From the IMG/VR virus record IMGVR_UViG_3300018414_000016, positions 1-21,871 of that record: 21,871 nt of DNA; one strand, written 5' to 3'. The position numbers and the translations under genes were made by a program. The DNA is from a virus. Within the stretch, counting starts at the first letter, position 1; every line of letters starts with the position of its first letter. This document shows, in pieces, positions 1 to 7,271 of the stretch. Below the pieces are notes generated by a model. It searched no databases and was not told the origin of the DNA. It saw only the letters and a list, made by a program, of their open reading frames with translations.

Positions 1-1380
1 AGCTGTTCCATTTACTAGTGGTGTTGAAGTTGATATTTGCAAAATACCTGCAACAGATGTACTTCCTGCTGGAGTTATCAGAGTCCATTGAGAAGGAGTC
101 CAAGCTGCTGGAGTTACTGCTGTGTTAGCATAATAAGCTGCGCCATTATATAAACAACATTCCCCATTAAAATAAGATTTTGTATTATTGAATGCTGTTA
201 AGTATGCGTTGTAATCTCCCGCTACTGGAGTAATAGCACCAGTACGAGTATTGAACGATTGTACAGCTCCTACAGTAGAGCCACCGTCAGTCCAATTAGC
301 AAGAACAGAAGGGTCTGTATTAGCATTAAGATAATAGATGTGCTGATTGTCGGTTCTTGTGCAAATAGACAAGTTAGCAATTTTAGGAAGTGCCAACATA
401 TTTGCTTGACTGCTAACTACATAATAAGTAGCAGCACCAATCTTTGAGGATATCTTACCATTAGCATCAATACTCAAAGTTGAACTATCAACTGAAACAA
501 CACCTTTACTGGAATATGATGCTGGAGGAACTGTAATAGCACCGCTACTATTTGTAATAACTGTACCATCAGGAGAGACAATACCATTTTGTGTGCTTGT
601 AGCAACAGGTAAAGCATTAGGTCTCACTGTAAAGCCGGTAGATAGATTTGCAGGAGTTCCTGAGATTGTTGCAGTGCAGATAAGCTCATCACCAACATTA
701 AATGTGAGTCCACCAATACTACCTGCTGTTGCAGCTTCCCAAGTAGAGTTCTTTATCGCATTTGAAAATTGACTTAAACTACCTGCGAAGTTTATTGTAC
801 CAACATACCCACCAGTAGTAATATTACCGATATTAAGTAACTGTGTAGCATCTACTTGAGTAGGGTTTACAGTAAGATTACCTGTACCGTCTACATTTAA
901 GCCGTTACCTGCTTTTACTACACCTGTGGCTGAAGAAGTTGCAACTGTAATATTTGCAGAACTATACTGAAATCTTACAGGAGGAGTCCAAGAGTTACCT
1001 CCATCAATACTCCAACGCCAAAAATAATGTATTGCTGTGTTGATTGTTGTAGTCCATCCTGAGCTGCCATCTGGAGAGTATTGTACAGTGACACTTTGTC
1101 CAGCAACACCTTGTATACCTTGAACACCTTGCAATCCTTGGATACCTTGTATACCCTGAGCACCTTGAGCACCGACAATTGCAACACCCATATTCACCCA
1201 AGATGTGTTTACATATTGCTCTAAAACATTATTAGAACTACAAAAAAGATTTTGAGAAAGCTGTGCAGGATTTGCTGTAAAGTAAGCATCACGAGCTGTA
1301 TTATTTGCAAAGATTAAATTGGAAGGTACGGTGAGAGCACCTCCACCATTTCCATTACCACCCCACCATGGAGCCGTCAT
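1..1380 (-). CDS. Tail fibre / virion appendage protein with collagen-like repeats, 3' end outside window
   Basis: An uninterrupted minus-strand frame runs from an ATG at 1380 to the window edge (460 codons, no stop seen). The start is preceded by AAGGA about five bases upstream. After a Gly/Asn-rich N-terminus (about residues 7-14), residues 70-95 form roughly nine Gly-X-X triplets (GAQ, GIQ, GLQ, GVQ type), which can form a short collagen-like triple helix, a known element in phage fibres. The rest is rich in Ser, Thr, Asn, Gly and Val, with short beta-type segments such as DGTGNLTV that are typical of trimeric fibres. It lies downstream of the small neck-type genes, where tail or head fibres are common. 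Whether it is a receptor-binding tail fibre or a head fibre cannot be told because the C-terminus is missing. The structural assignment rests on composition and repeats, not on a recognised family. Confidence 0.75.
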   Translation of the reverse strand, partial: MTAPWWGGNGNGGGALTVPSNLIFANNTARDAYFTANPAQLSQNLFCSSNNVLEQYVNTSWVNMGVAIVGAQGAQGIQGIQGLQGVQGIQGVAGQSVTVQYSPDGSSGWTTTINTAIHYFWRWSIDGGNSWTPPVRFQYSSANITVATSSATGVVKAGNGLNVDGTGNLTVNPTQVDATQLLNIGNITTGGYVGTINFAGSLSQFSNAIKNSTWEAATAGSIGGLTFNVGDELICTATISGTPANLSTGFTVRPNALPVATSTQNGIVSPDGTVITNSSGAITVPPASYSSKGVVSVDSSTLSIDANGKISSKIGAATYYVVSSQANMLALPKIANLSICTRTDNQHIYYLNANTDPSVLANWTDGGSTVGAVQSFNTRTGAITPVAGDYNAYLTAFNNTKSYFNGECCLYNGAAYYANTAVTPAAWTPSQWTLITPAGSTSVAGILQISTSTPLVNGTA

Positions 1381-1389
1381 AGTTTTCCT

Positions 1390-1680
1390 TTAGTTTTGTA
1401 CAAGAACTGTGCCATTCTGATATGGCTGATAAGCCCACAGTCCCGAGGCACCAGAAGGTACTGAGAGAGAGGCTGTCGGAGTATTATACTGATATACGGG
1501 TATTCCGAAAGTAGGGCTTGGAGATGTTGGAGCGGAAGCGCTAATAGCTACATAGAAAGGTTGTGAGCCTTTATTATAAAGCGTCACTGCCGTACCTACA
1601 GTAATCCCAGATGCTGTATATAAATTAACCCAGGTTGATTGTGTAAGAGTCACATCAGGTAGTGTGTTTGCTGTTGCCAT
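1390..1680 (-). CDS. Small virion-type protein, 96 aa, unknown
   Basis: This is a 96-residue protein with ATG at 1680 and a stop nine bases before the fibre start. AAAGAA precedes the start. It is rich in Thr, Ser, Pro, Val and aromatic residues, has almost no charged residues, and shows alternating hydrophobic segments (VNLYTASGITVGTAVTLYN) that suggest an all-beta fold. There is no signal peptide or membrane helix. Lying between the neck-type gene and the fibre gene in the same transcript, it is most likely a small structural or fibre-attachment protein. That role is inferred from position and composition only; I do not recognise the family. Confidence 0.7.
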   Translation of the reverse strand: MATANTLPDVTLTQSTWVNLYTASGITVGTAVTLYNKGSQPFYVAISASAPTSPSPTFGIPVYQYNTPTASLSVPSGASGLWAYQPYQNGTVLVQN

Positions 1681-1703
1681 ATTATTCTTTCTTTATGAAT
1701 TTC

Positions 1704-2102
1704 TTAGTTACCACGAATATACATTTCATACAGCACAGAATTAGTTCCAGATGGATTCAAATCTTTATATGTTATAATTTTGTATATTGCGTTACCGATT
1801 TGAATTTTATCCTTGTTTGGCTGTATTGGAGCTTGTTGAGGGTTGCCAGCTTTCTCAGGAGGTTGTATAAGGCAACGCTTATCCCCCTCTTGAACGAGGG
1901 TGTCCCTAATTTCTCCCAAACCATCCTTCTTATTTGTGAAGTCTAGCAATACAACTCTGACGGGGTAAGAATAATCATTTGAGACATAATCTGAAGCGTT
2001 CGGGTCATACGTTCCTGCGCCTTCTACAAGAATTGTGGCATCACCAGCAAACTTGTTAAACATTCGCATCACAGATGCATCAAATTGACTGAGATAGCCC
2101 AT
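1704..2102 (-). CDS. Putative head-tail completion or neck protein, 132 aa
   Basis: The frame is open from 2222, but the supported start is the ATG at 2102 (protein MGYLSQFDASVMRMF...). It has an AGGA-type ribosome site, and the longer version would be an implausible hydrophobic read-through of the upstream gene. The 132-residue product overlaps the end of the preceding gene by 23 bases, which suggests translational coupling. It contains beta-type segments (YPVRVVLLDF, IQIGNAIYKIITY) and a Pro/Gln-rich loop (QPPEKAGNPQQAP). Size, position after the capsid and connector genes, and a predicted beta-rich fold fit a head closure or tail completion protein. The specific family was not identified, so the role is inferred from context. 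Confidence 0.65.
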   Translation of the reverse strand: MGYLSQFDASVMRMFNKFAGDATILVEGAGTYDPNASDYVSNDYSYPVRVVLLDFTNKKDGLGEIRDTLVQEGDKRCLIQPPEKAGNPQQAPIQPNKDKIQIGNAIYKIITYKDLNPSGTNSVLYEMYIRGN

Positions 2103-2520
2103 AAGTATATCCTGTAGCTTGTTCGTGTAAAAGTTCGCTCTGAGTTCCTGTGATATAGCAATTATTCCAATCAGAAATAAACTGTATGAGTGGATGTGTT
2201 GTGTTATCACTGCTAGAACCATATGGAATCATAGCTTGATCTGAGAACGAAGGATTGAGAACTATTTGTTGTAAATATTTAGAATAATTCTCAAAAGCTT
2301 CACTTCCCCATATTTCAATCTGGTATAGTTTCTCATGAGAATTAAATGCCAGAGTAGCTAATATATAAGATGCACAAGTTTTTGTAGCAAGTTGCAAATT
2401 GTTATTTGTATCAGATAATACTTGTGTATAAACTAAGTCTGATAAAAATGGCATATCAGAAGTATCACCACAGCGTAAACGACACTTTCCAAGATTTGAA
2501 CTTGGGTCGATGATCGGCAT
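2080..2520 (-). CDS. Putative head-tail connector (adaptor) protein, 146 aa
   Basis: ATG at 2520 is preceded by AGGAGAAATAT, a good ribosome site. The 146-residue protein starts MPIIDPSSNLGKCRLRCGD and appears largely helical in the middle (LSDLVYTQVLSDTNN; LATKTCASYILATLAF). It is the first gene after the major capsid gene and its terminator, the usual position for the adaptor that binds the portal ring in lambda-type and HK97-type heads. I see no diagnostic motif; the connector call rests on gene order, size and helical character. Its end overlaps the next gene. Confidence 0.6.
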   Translation of the reverse strand: MPIIDPSSNLGKCRLRCGDTSDMPFLSDLVYTQVLSDTNNNLQLATKTCASYILATLAFNSHEKLYQIEIWGSEAFENYSKYLQQIVLNPSFSDQAMIPYGSSSDNTTHPLIQFISDWNNCYITGTQSELLHEQATGYTYGLSQSI

Positions 2521-2535
2521 ATATTTCTCCTATTG

Positions 2536-2605
2536 TTATTTATAAACATTTTATGGTAAGAGCCTTCTCTATAGACAGGATACGATAAGAAATGTTTATA
2601 AATAA
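2536..2605. repeat. 16-bp perfect inverted repeat between capsid and connector genes
   Basis: TTATTTATAAACATTT (2536-2551) is exactly complementary to AAATGTTTATAAATAA (2590-2605), enclosing a 38-base loop. The right arm touches the capsid terminator hairpin and the left arm ends just before the ribosome site of the connector gene, so in minus-strand RNA the tail of the terminator could pair with the connector leader. Confidence 0.85.
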
Positions 2606-2623
2606 GCCCTCCAAAGGAGGGCT
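2598..2623 (-). terminator. Rho-independent-type terminator after the major capsid gene
   Basis: AGCCCTCC (2605-2612), AAA, GGAGGGCT (2616-2623) form a perfect 8-bp GC-rich hairpin. Read on the minus strand it follows the capsid stop codon at 2633 by about ten bases and is followed by the T-rich TTATTTATAA. It probably attenuates rather than stops transcription, since the next minus-strand gene has no obvious promoter of its own. Confidence 0.75.
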
Positions 2624-2632
2624 GTTTGCTAA

Positions 2633-3676
2633 TTAGTTGCTTGTAATTGCATTAACAACTACGGCAGGTTTTTGCATGAAATTCAAGAAGTTGGATTCTG
2701 TTTCAATGTCAATCGAAGTGCCTTGTGGGTTTGCGAATTCAAACATGTAGAGTTCCATGCCAAGAGTGTTTACCAAACCAAAACGCTCGGCAGGCGCGAA
2801 ATAACTGCGGAAGAATTCTGTGCCAGTTGGCATAAATACTGCTGTTTGGTCAGGAATCAATTGAACAACGTTACCGTTTACATCTTTGTATTTATCACGC
2901 ATTTCGATGAATTGAACACCACCGAAATCAAAGATACGATGCAAACTTGTTGCCGAACCGCCCGGTGCCAACCGTTCACGCAATGGCTGTGCTGCACCAG
3001 AAGTTGTGTAGTATTGATAAGCTGTAGACAACAAAGGATGTGCAATCAGTTTAGCAAAGAATGTAGGAGAACACAGAGCAACAACACCAGAGATGGTAAT
3101 CAAACCAGCATTATCTTGAATAGCTGCAATACATTTTTCAATGTTTGCAATGACGTTTGCTGTGCCTGTGCTCAGTGTGAAATCTACGGTAGTCTGAGTA
3201 ACACCCATTTCAGTAAATGCCGAACCGCTGATTGTACCATTAGGAGCGTAATATGTGCCAGCAGTCAGCAATTGAGCACGGGCGCGTTCCAGAGTTGCTG
3301 CGTGGGAATTACGGATACGTTCCATACGACGCATACGCACACCATCCAAAGTCTCAGCTTCGCTCAAGTTTGTGTACGAGGATTTACCTTGTACGTCTTT
3401 AGGCAAGATTTGGTCTTGCAGTGGGAAGTGAGGAATAGGCAACGAGTGGATTTTACGAGTGTAATCAGTGCTTACGTTAGAGCGATCACCACGTACACGG
3501 TCAACGATCAAACCAAACGATTTTTGAACTTCTTGGAACACAACAGATTGCTCTGCAACAGGCTCATTTGTAAAAATTCCCAGATTGTTAATTGTACCCC
3601 ACAAATTTGGAATCATGTTTACTTCTTTTGTCCAATCGGTTACATTGAACGGATTCCCGAAATCTCTAACTATCAT
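2633..3676 (-). CDS. Major capsid protein, lambda gpE family
   Basis: The protein has 347 residues, close to lambda gpE (341). ATG at 3676 follows AAAGGAAAATAT. The N-terminus MIVRDFGNPFNVTDWTKEVN, a segment predicted to resemble the long helix of gpE-type proteins (GVRMRRMERIRNSHAATLER, about residues 112-131), and a C-terminal part with GTEFFRSYFAPAERFG followed by the late strand ELYMFEFANPQGTSIDIET fit the gpE family of HK97-fold capsid proteins. It directly follows the gpD-like decoration gene, the same D-E pairing as in lambda. The product would assemble the icosahedral shell around the scaffold and be stabilised by the decoration protein. A long frame exists on the opposite strand here, but it is a shadow without a start signal. 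Confidence 0.92.
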   Translation of the reverse strand: MIVRDFGNPFNVTDWTKEVNMIPNLWGTINNLGIFTNEPVAEQSVVFQEVQKSFGLIVDRVRGDRSNVSTDYTRKIHSLPIPHFPLQDQILPKDVQGKSSYTNLSEAETLDGVRMRRMERIRNSHAATLERARAQLLTAGTYYAPNGTISGSAFTEMGVTQTTVDFTLSTGTANVIANIEKCIAAIQDNAGLITISGVVALCSPTFFAKLIAHPLLSTAYQYYTTSGAAQPLRERLAPGGSATSLHRIFDFGGVQFIEMRDKYKDVNGNVVQLIPDQTAVFMPTGTEFFRSYFAPAERFGLVNTLGMELYMFEFANPQGTSIDIETESNFLNFMQKPAVVVNAITSN

Positions 3677-3713
3677 ATATTTTCCTTTACTTTAAATATT
3701 CTTGTTGTTATAA

Positions 3714-4136
3714 TTAGTTTGTAGTGTTTACCATGATGCCAGACGCTTTCAGCGAAGCATAAGCAGCCGCAATTTGAGCACCAGAACTAAACGATGCATC
3801 AAGAGCAAGGGCATTAGCAGATACAACTACTTTACCGCGTGTAAGCGCAAGAACAGGTGTATCAGTAGTGGCAGCAATCGCCAAACTGTCAGCTTGACCT
3901 TGAGAGTTGCCAATATAGATAGCTGCTGGATTCTGAGAACCATCGGAAGCAGCTTGCTTAGAGATGATGTATTTACCAGAGGCAGTGATTTTACCGAGAA
4001 CTGTACCAACTGTGTATGTAACAGCAGAAGCTTCATTTACTGTGACAACATCATTAAATAGTTCAGGATTATTGGGTGCGTCATACAGCTTAATCAGATT
4101 ACCAAGCCGCTGTGCTTCAGTTGCAATAACAGACAT
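3714..4136 (-). CDS. Head decoration protein, lambda gpD-like
   Basis: The 140-residue protein starts at ATG 4136, preceded by AAAGGAAATAATA. Sequence features of the gpD family are visible: a central region with GTVLGKITASGKYIIS and a later AIYIGNSQ, alternating small-residue beta strands, and an Ala/Ser-rich C-terminus. gpD trimers sit on the outside of the capsid and stabilise it against DNA pressure. The gene lies immediately upstream of the gpE-like capsid gene and downstream of protease and scaffold, as in lambda-like modules. The family call is from recognisable sequence character plus order. Confidence 0.82.
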   Translation of the reverse strand: MSVIATEAQRLGNLIKLYDAPNNPELFNDVVTVNEASAVTYTVGTVLGKITASGKYIISKQAASDGSQNPAAIYIGNSQGQADSLAIAATTDTPVLALTRGKVVVSANALALDASFSSGAQIAAAYASLKASGIMVNTTN

Positions 4137-4185
4137 TATTATTTCCTTTATTATATTGAGGGAGGTTTATTTGCGACTTGGCAAA

Positions 4186-4734
4186 TTATTTAGATTCTTG
4201 TTGAGCGTATTTGGCTCGGAGTTTTGCTTCAATTGTGCTTTGTTCAGCCTCAGCAACAACTTTAGAAGCATCTGCACTGTGACCTACACCTTGTTCTGTG
4301 AAAGCTGGAGAAGCTGCTTCTTTATCAATGTTTGCAGACATAGCACCAACTACAGCTTCAAACTGCTCATCTGCAAGGGATTCTGTAGCAGTGAACAATG
4401 CTTCAGATTTGTCAGTACCTACAGCAGCTACAATCTTCTCTTTACGAGCAGACATTTTAGCGCTTTTGGCATCAGCTTCCATTTTCTCTTTAGCAGCTTT
4501 TACTGTAGCAAGCTCTGCCGAAACTGCTGCAAATTGTGCTTGAAGTTCTGCAAGAACACCGGCTTGTGTAGCCAGAGTTGCTTCAGCAGCTTGCAGATTT
4601 GCAAGAATTTCTGTTGCATTGAATTGAGCAGCTTGCTCTACGGGTTTAGTCATTTCAGGTTCCTTTTGAATTTCAGCAGCATTTACTTTACCGCTGACAA
4701 GATTGTTAAATTCTTTACGAATTTTATTCAGCAT
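4186..4734 (-). CDS. Putative capsid scaffold protein, coiled coil
   Basis: The frame is open from an ATG at 4746, but GGAGG lies five bases before the second ATG at 4734, so the 182-residue version starting MLNKIRKEFNNLV is preferred. The centre (about residues 50-105) is Ala/Glu/Gln/Leu-rich with heptad-like spacing and looks like a long coiled coil (ILANLQAAEATLATQAG, LAELQAQFAAVSAELATV). The C-terminus is charged (IEAKLRAKYAQQESK), as in scaffolds whose tail contacts the capsid protein. The start overlaps the end of the protease gene by 11 bases, so the two are likely coupled. In lambda the scaffold is a nested product of the protease gene; here it is a separate frame. Function is inferred from position and coiled-coil character. 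Confidence 0.72.
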   Translation of the reverse strand: MLNKIRKEFNNLVSGKVNAAEIQKEPEMTKPVEQAAQFNATEILANLQAAEATLATQAGVLAELQAQFAAVSAELATVKAAKEKMEADAKSAKMSARKEKIVAAVGTDKSEALFTATESLADEQFEAVVGAMSANIDKEAASPAFTEQGVGHSADASKVVAEAEQSTIEAKLRAKYAQQESK

Positions 4735-5605
4735 CACTGCCTCCATTGTTTTTGTTTATTAAATAAGACACAAATTCACGGTTTGTCATAACTCCTGTGA
4801 TTAAGTTCTTTTCAAGAGCTTCATCTGCATCAAAAGATGCAGCCTCAAATCCTCGAATTATTTTAGCGTCAATACCTGTGTGGCTTGATACATACTCTAC
4901 AAACTGATTGCCGAGTTTATCTACAGCAGCTTGGACGTCTTCCAAGAAACTCTTTTTGAAAGTTCCGTCGTCATCAAAAGGAACTTTAGCCGTCCCAGAG
5001 GTCAGATATACCCGCTTCAAACCTGCTTGTTCCATTGCTTTACTGGTATCACACAAGGCAACGACACAGCCTATAGAACCGACACAAGCAGATGGGTTTG
5101 CATACAGTTCATCACAACAGACAGCTATTGCGTAGCAAGCACTACACGATGTTTCCTGAACGTAGCCTACAAGTTTTACATTAGCTTCATCACACATCTG
5201 CCTAATGTTTTGGCACATTTCAAACAAATGGGAAGCAGAACCACCTCCGCTATCGAATTCCATTAGAATTGTGTTGCAGCCAGCTTCAATAGCGTCTTCT
5301 ACCTGTTCTTCTATCTGAGAATAAGCCATACCTACTTGACCACAAGCAGAAAATACCGGAAACGGCGTGAGACTTCCAGACACTTTAATTACGGCAATGC
5401 CAAGATCAGCGTCTATAAGATCATCAATATCATCAGGGTCTTCTTGTTCATTATCATCTTGTATATCAGCTTGATCTTGAGGGAGTAGTAGATCAAAATT
5501 ACGAGAGTCAATATAAGATAGAATCTTTTCAAATTCTGATGGTATAATAAGATGAGGAGTATTGTAGATGGTCGAAGCCAATCTAAATAATTTATGGTTT
5601 GACAT
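4724..5605 (-). CDS. Head maturation protease, S49 (SppA/lambda gpC-like) family
   Basis: The 293-residue protein has ATG at 5605 after AAAGGAAAATAG. After an acidic segment (about residues 43-65, Asp/Glu-rich) comes a ClpP/crotonase-type fold: IAVIKVSGSLTP, then MEFDSGGGSASHLFEMC (oxyanion glycine region), then SCSACYAIAVCCDELYANP, where the serine before ACY aligns with the S49 nucleophile, followed by VGSIGCVV. The lysine of SppA-type dyads cannot be assigned by eye. Between portal and scaffold genes this is the prohead protease that trims scaffold and capsid proteins. The unusually high number of cysteines around the active site is noteworthy. Confidence in the family is high. Confidence 0.87.
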   Translation of the reverse strand: MSNHKLFRLASTIYNTPHLIIPSEFEKILSYIDSRNFDLLLPQDQADIQDDNEQEDPDDIDDLIDADLGIAVIKVSGSLTPFPVFSACGQVGMAYSQIEEQVEDAIEAGCNTILMEFDSGGGSASHLFEMCQNIRQMCDEANVKLVGYVQETSCSACYAIAVCCDELYANPSACVGSIGCVVALCDTSKAMEQAGLKRVYLTSGTAKVPFDDDGTFKKSFLEDVQAAVDKLGNQFVEYVSSHTGIDAKIIRGFEAASFDADEALEKNLITGVMTNREFVSYLINKNNGGSDAE

Positions 5606-5619
5606 CTATTTTCCTTTTA

Positions 5620-7140
5620 TCACGGAGCATTCTCCTTATTAGCTATAGAAGCACTTTCACCAGAAGACTTACCACCAATTTTAGCAGTGCCGCTATTAGA
5701 AGCATTACCTACTTCAAGACCACTTCCTGATTTAGAAGATACTCCAGCCATGTTTGTAGAAAGACTCTCTTTGTCTATTGGCTCATCGGCAGGCTTTTCT
5801 TCCCAACCCATAACTCGTGCAGTGCGGTTGAATACATCTCGTGTTATTTCAACACCTCCAGTAGCAGAGATACGTTGCCATGCAGCAGAGTAATCATTCA
5901 TATCCACATCTTCAATATCAGAATAAGTGAACTTAGCCATGTTTGTCATATCCCAACCATTATAGCGATACAAGTCTCGCATCAAGTCTTGGTTGAGAAC
6001 GTTTTGAATTTCTTTAAGTTTGGAATCAATTGCAAGTGCCAGAACAGATGTTTTAGCCTCTGCAAGAGAGAAACTACCACCCCCATCAGCACCTAAACGA
6101 AGAATGTCAACGTTTAAAGCTGTCAGAATGTCTTGTTGATATGCTTTGATAATAGCTGCTGTGTCATACTTGGAGTTACCTTTACTCTCCATCAGAGAAT
6201 AAGAGAATTTATTCTGCTTGGTAACTTCATCTATGAATGAAGGAACTAATAAACCTCGTTGTGTACCAGCGTTGTAGTTATCAATAATGTTCTGGAATGC
6301 AGCCATAGAAGCTAAGATATTCGCAGAAGCATTGGGGTCGAAGTATTCTACAGGAGCTTCAATTTTCAAGATGCCTTGCACATCTTTAGCAATACCTACA
6401 AGCTGTTGTTCTTGCAGCAATGTAAGCTGCTTATAAGCCAAGTAGATATTCTTGAGGATACTGTTACCCTCTGGATTATTCTTTGTAGCGTTTGTAGTAA
6501 ATAGGAGAAACTTATCTCTGTCAATCTCAATGAAACCTTGGTCATTCACTCTATCCATGTAGAGATAACCATATTCCATGTTCTTCAGTGTTTGCTGACA
6601 AGCAACAATCTCGGAATGATCTTGATTGAATCGCCAACCCCATATAGTATCTTGACTACGAGTGGCAAGTCTTCGCAAGCCTACAAGTCCATCATTGTAC
6701 TTAGAGCCATTACGCTTTAGACGCCTACGAAATACTTTCTCGTTAATAGCGAAGCCATATTCTAGGTAAGGAATAACTGTGCTAATGAAATCATCCCAAG
6801 AATGGTCCATGTCATCCATCATAGAGGCTATGAGTTTTGCACGTTCTTTTTCTATTGGAGTGGCATCAACAGATGCTTCAACTTTCCATCGAACACGGGT
6901 CATGAAGAATCTATATACATTCAAAGCTGCGCCCACTGTAGGGTTATTTCGCATTTCATTGATTGTACGGATAAAGGCGGGATAGCGAAAAGCTAATTGT
7001 GTATCTTCTAAGATGTGTCGATTTGACACGCGCAAACCAACAAAACCTTGTTCTTGCATAGTGACGCGAGGAATTACAGCGTCTTTGTCAGGCTTCATGG
7101 CAGCGTCTAATGCGCCTTCTGGCGCTTTAGCTTCTGACAT
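5620..7140 (-). CDS. Portal protein, DUF935/Mu gp29-like
   Basis: The 506-residue protein has ATG at 7140 and a strong ribosome site (AAAGGAG) upstream. Features typical of this portal type are TINEMRNNPTVGAALNVYRFF near residue 60, the clip/stem region with YGFAINEKVFRRR (about 130), later FLLFTTNATKNNPEGNSIL, and a C-terminal acidic Ser/Gly tail. The portal forms the dodecameric ring at the unique vertex through which TerL pumps DNA. It lies downstream of terL and upstream of the protease, the canonical order. A full-consensus sigma-70 promoter lies between terL and this gene, so the capsid module can be transcribed independently of terL. Confidence 0.9.
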   Translation of the reverse strand: MSEAKAPEGALDAAMKPDKDAVIPRVTMQEQGFVGLRVSNRHILEDTQLAFRYPAFIRTINEMRNNPTVGAALNVYRFFMTRVRWKVEASVDATPIEKERAKLIASMMDDMDHSWDDFISTVIPYLEYGFAINEKVFRRRLKRNGSKYNDGLVGLRRLATRSQDTIWGWRFNQDHSEIVACQQTLKNMEYGYLYMDRVNDQGFIEIDRDKFLLFTTNATKNNPEGNSILKNIYLAYKQLTLLQEQQLVGIAKDVQGILKIEAPVEYFDPNASANILASMAAFQNIIDNYNAGTQRGLLVPSFIDEVTKQNKFSYSLMESKGNSKYDTAAIIKAYQQDILTALNVDILRLGADGGGSFSLAEAKTSVLALAIDSKLKEIQNVLNQDLMRDLYRYNGWDMTNMAKFTYSDIEDVDMNDYSAAWQRISATGGVEITRDVFNRTARVMGWEEKPADEPIDKESLSTNMAGVSSKSGSGLEVGNASNSGTAKIGGKSSGESASIANKENAP

Positions 7141-7169
7141 ATTTACTACTCCTTTGTAATTTAGTGGGA

Positions 7170-7198
7170 ATTATACCACAGATCATGCTACTTGTCAA
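7170..7198 (-). promoter_or_regulatory. Consensus sigma-70 promoter for the portal-capsid operon
   Basis: On the minus strand TTGACA (7198-7193), a 17-base spacer and TATAAT (7175-7170) match the consensus at all twelve positions, about 30 bases upstream of the portal ATG. An inverted repeat CACAGAT (7177-7183) / ATCTGTG (7205-7211) flanks the -35 box and could be an operator. Confidence 0.85.
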
Positions 7199-7271
7199 TA
7201 GGTAATCTGTGATATTTATCATTATTTCGTATAATTTAGAAGATATTTGTTGAAAATAGCTTTAAAATATG

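Noticed and set aside
2102-2222. Hydrophobic N-terminal extension of the gene at 1704 as a signal peptide
   Set aside because: It is translated from the overlapping connector gene's region in another frame, and a better ribosome site and start lie at 2102.
2672-3724. 350-codon plus-strand open frame opposite the capsid gene
   Set aside because: It is the mirror of the capsid gene's codon bias, has no ribosome site, and its product is a Cys/Thr/Arg mixture without domain character.
3964-4791. 275-codon plus-strand open frame across decoration and scaffold genes
   Set aside because: Shadow of two well-supported minus-strand genes; translated sequence is Ser/Cys/Phe-rich and has no start signal.
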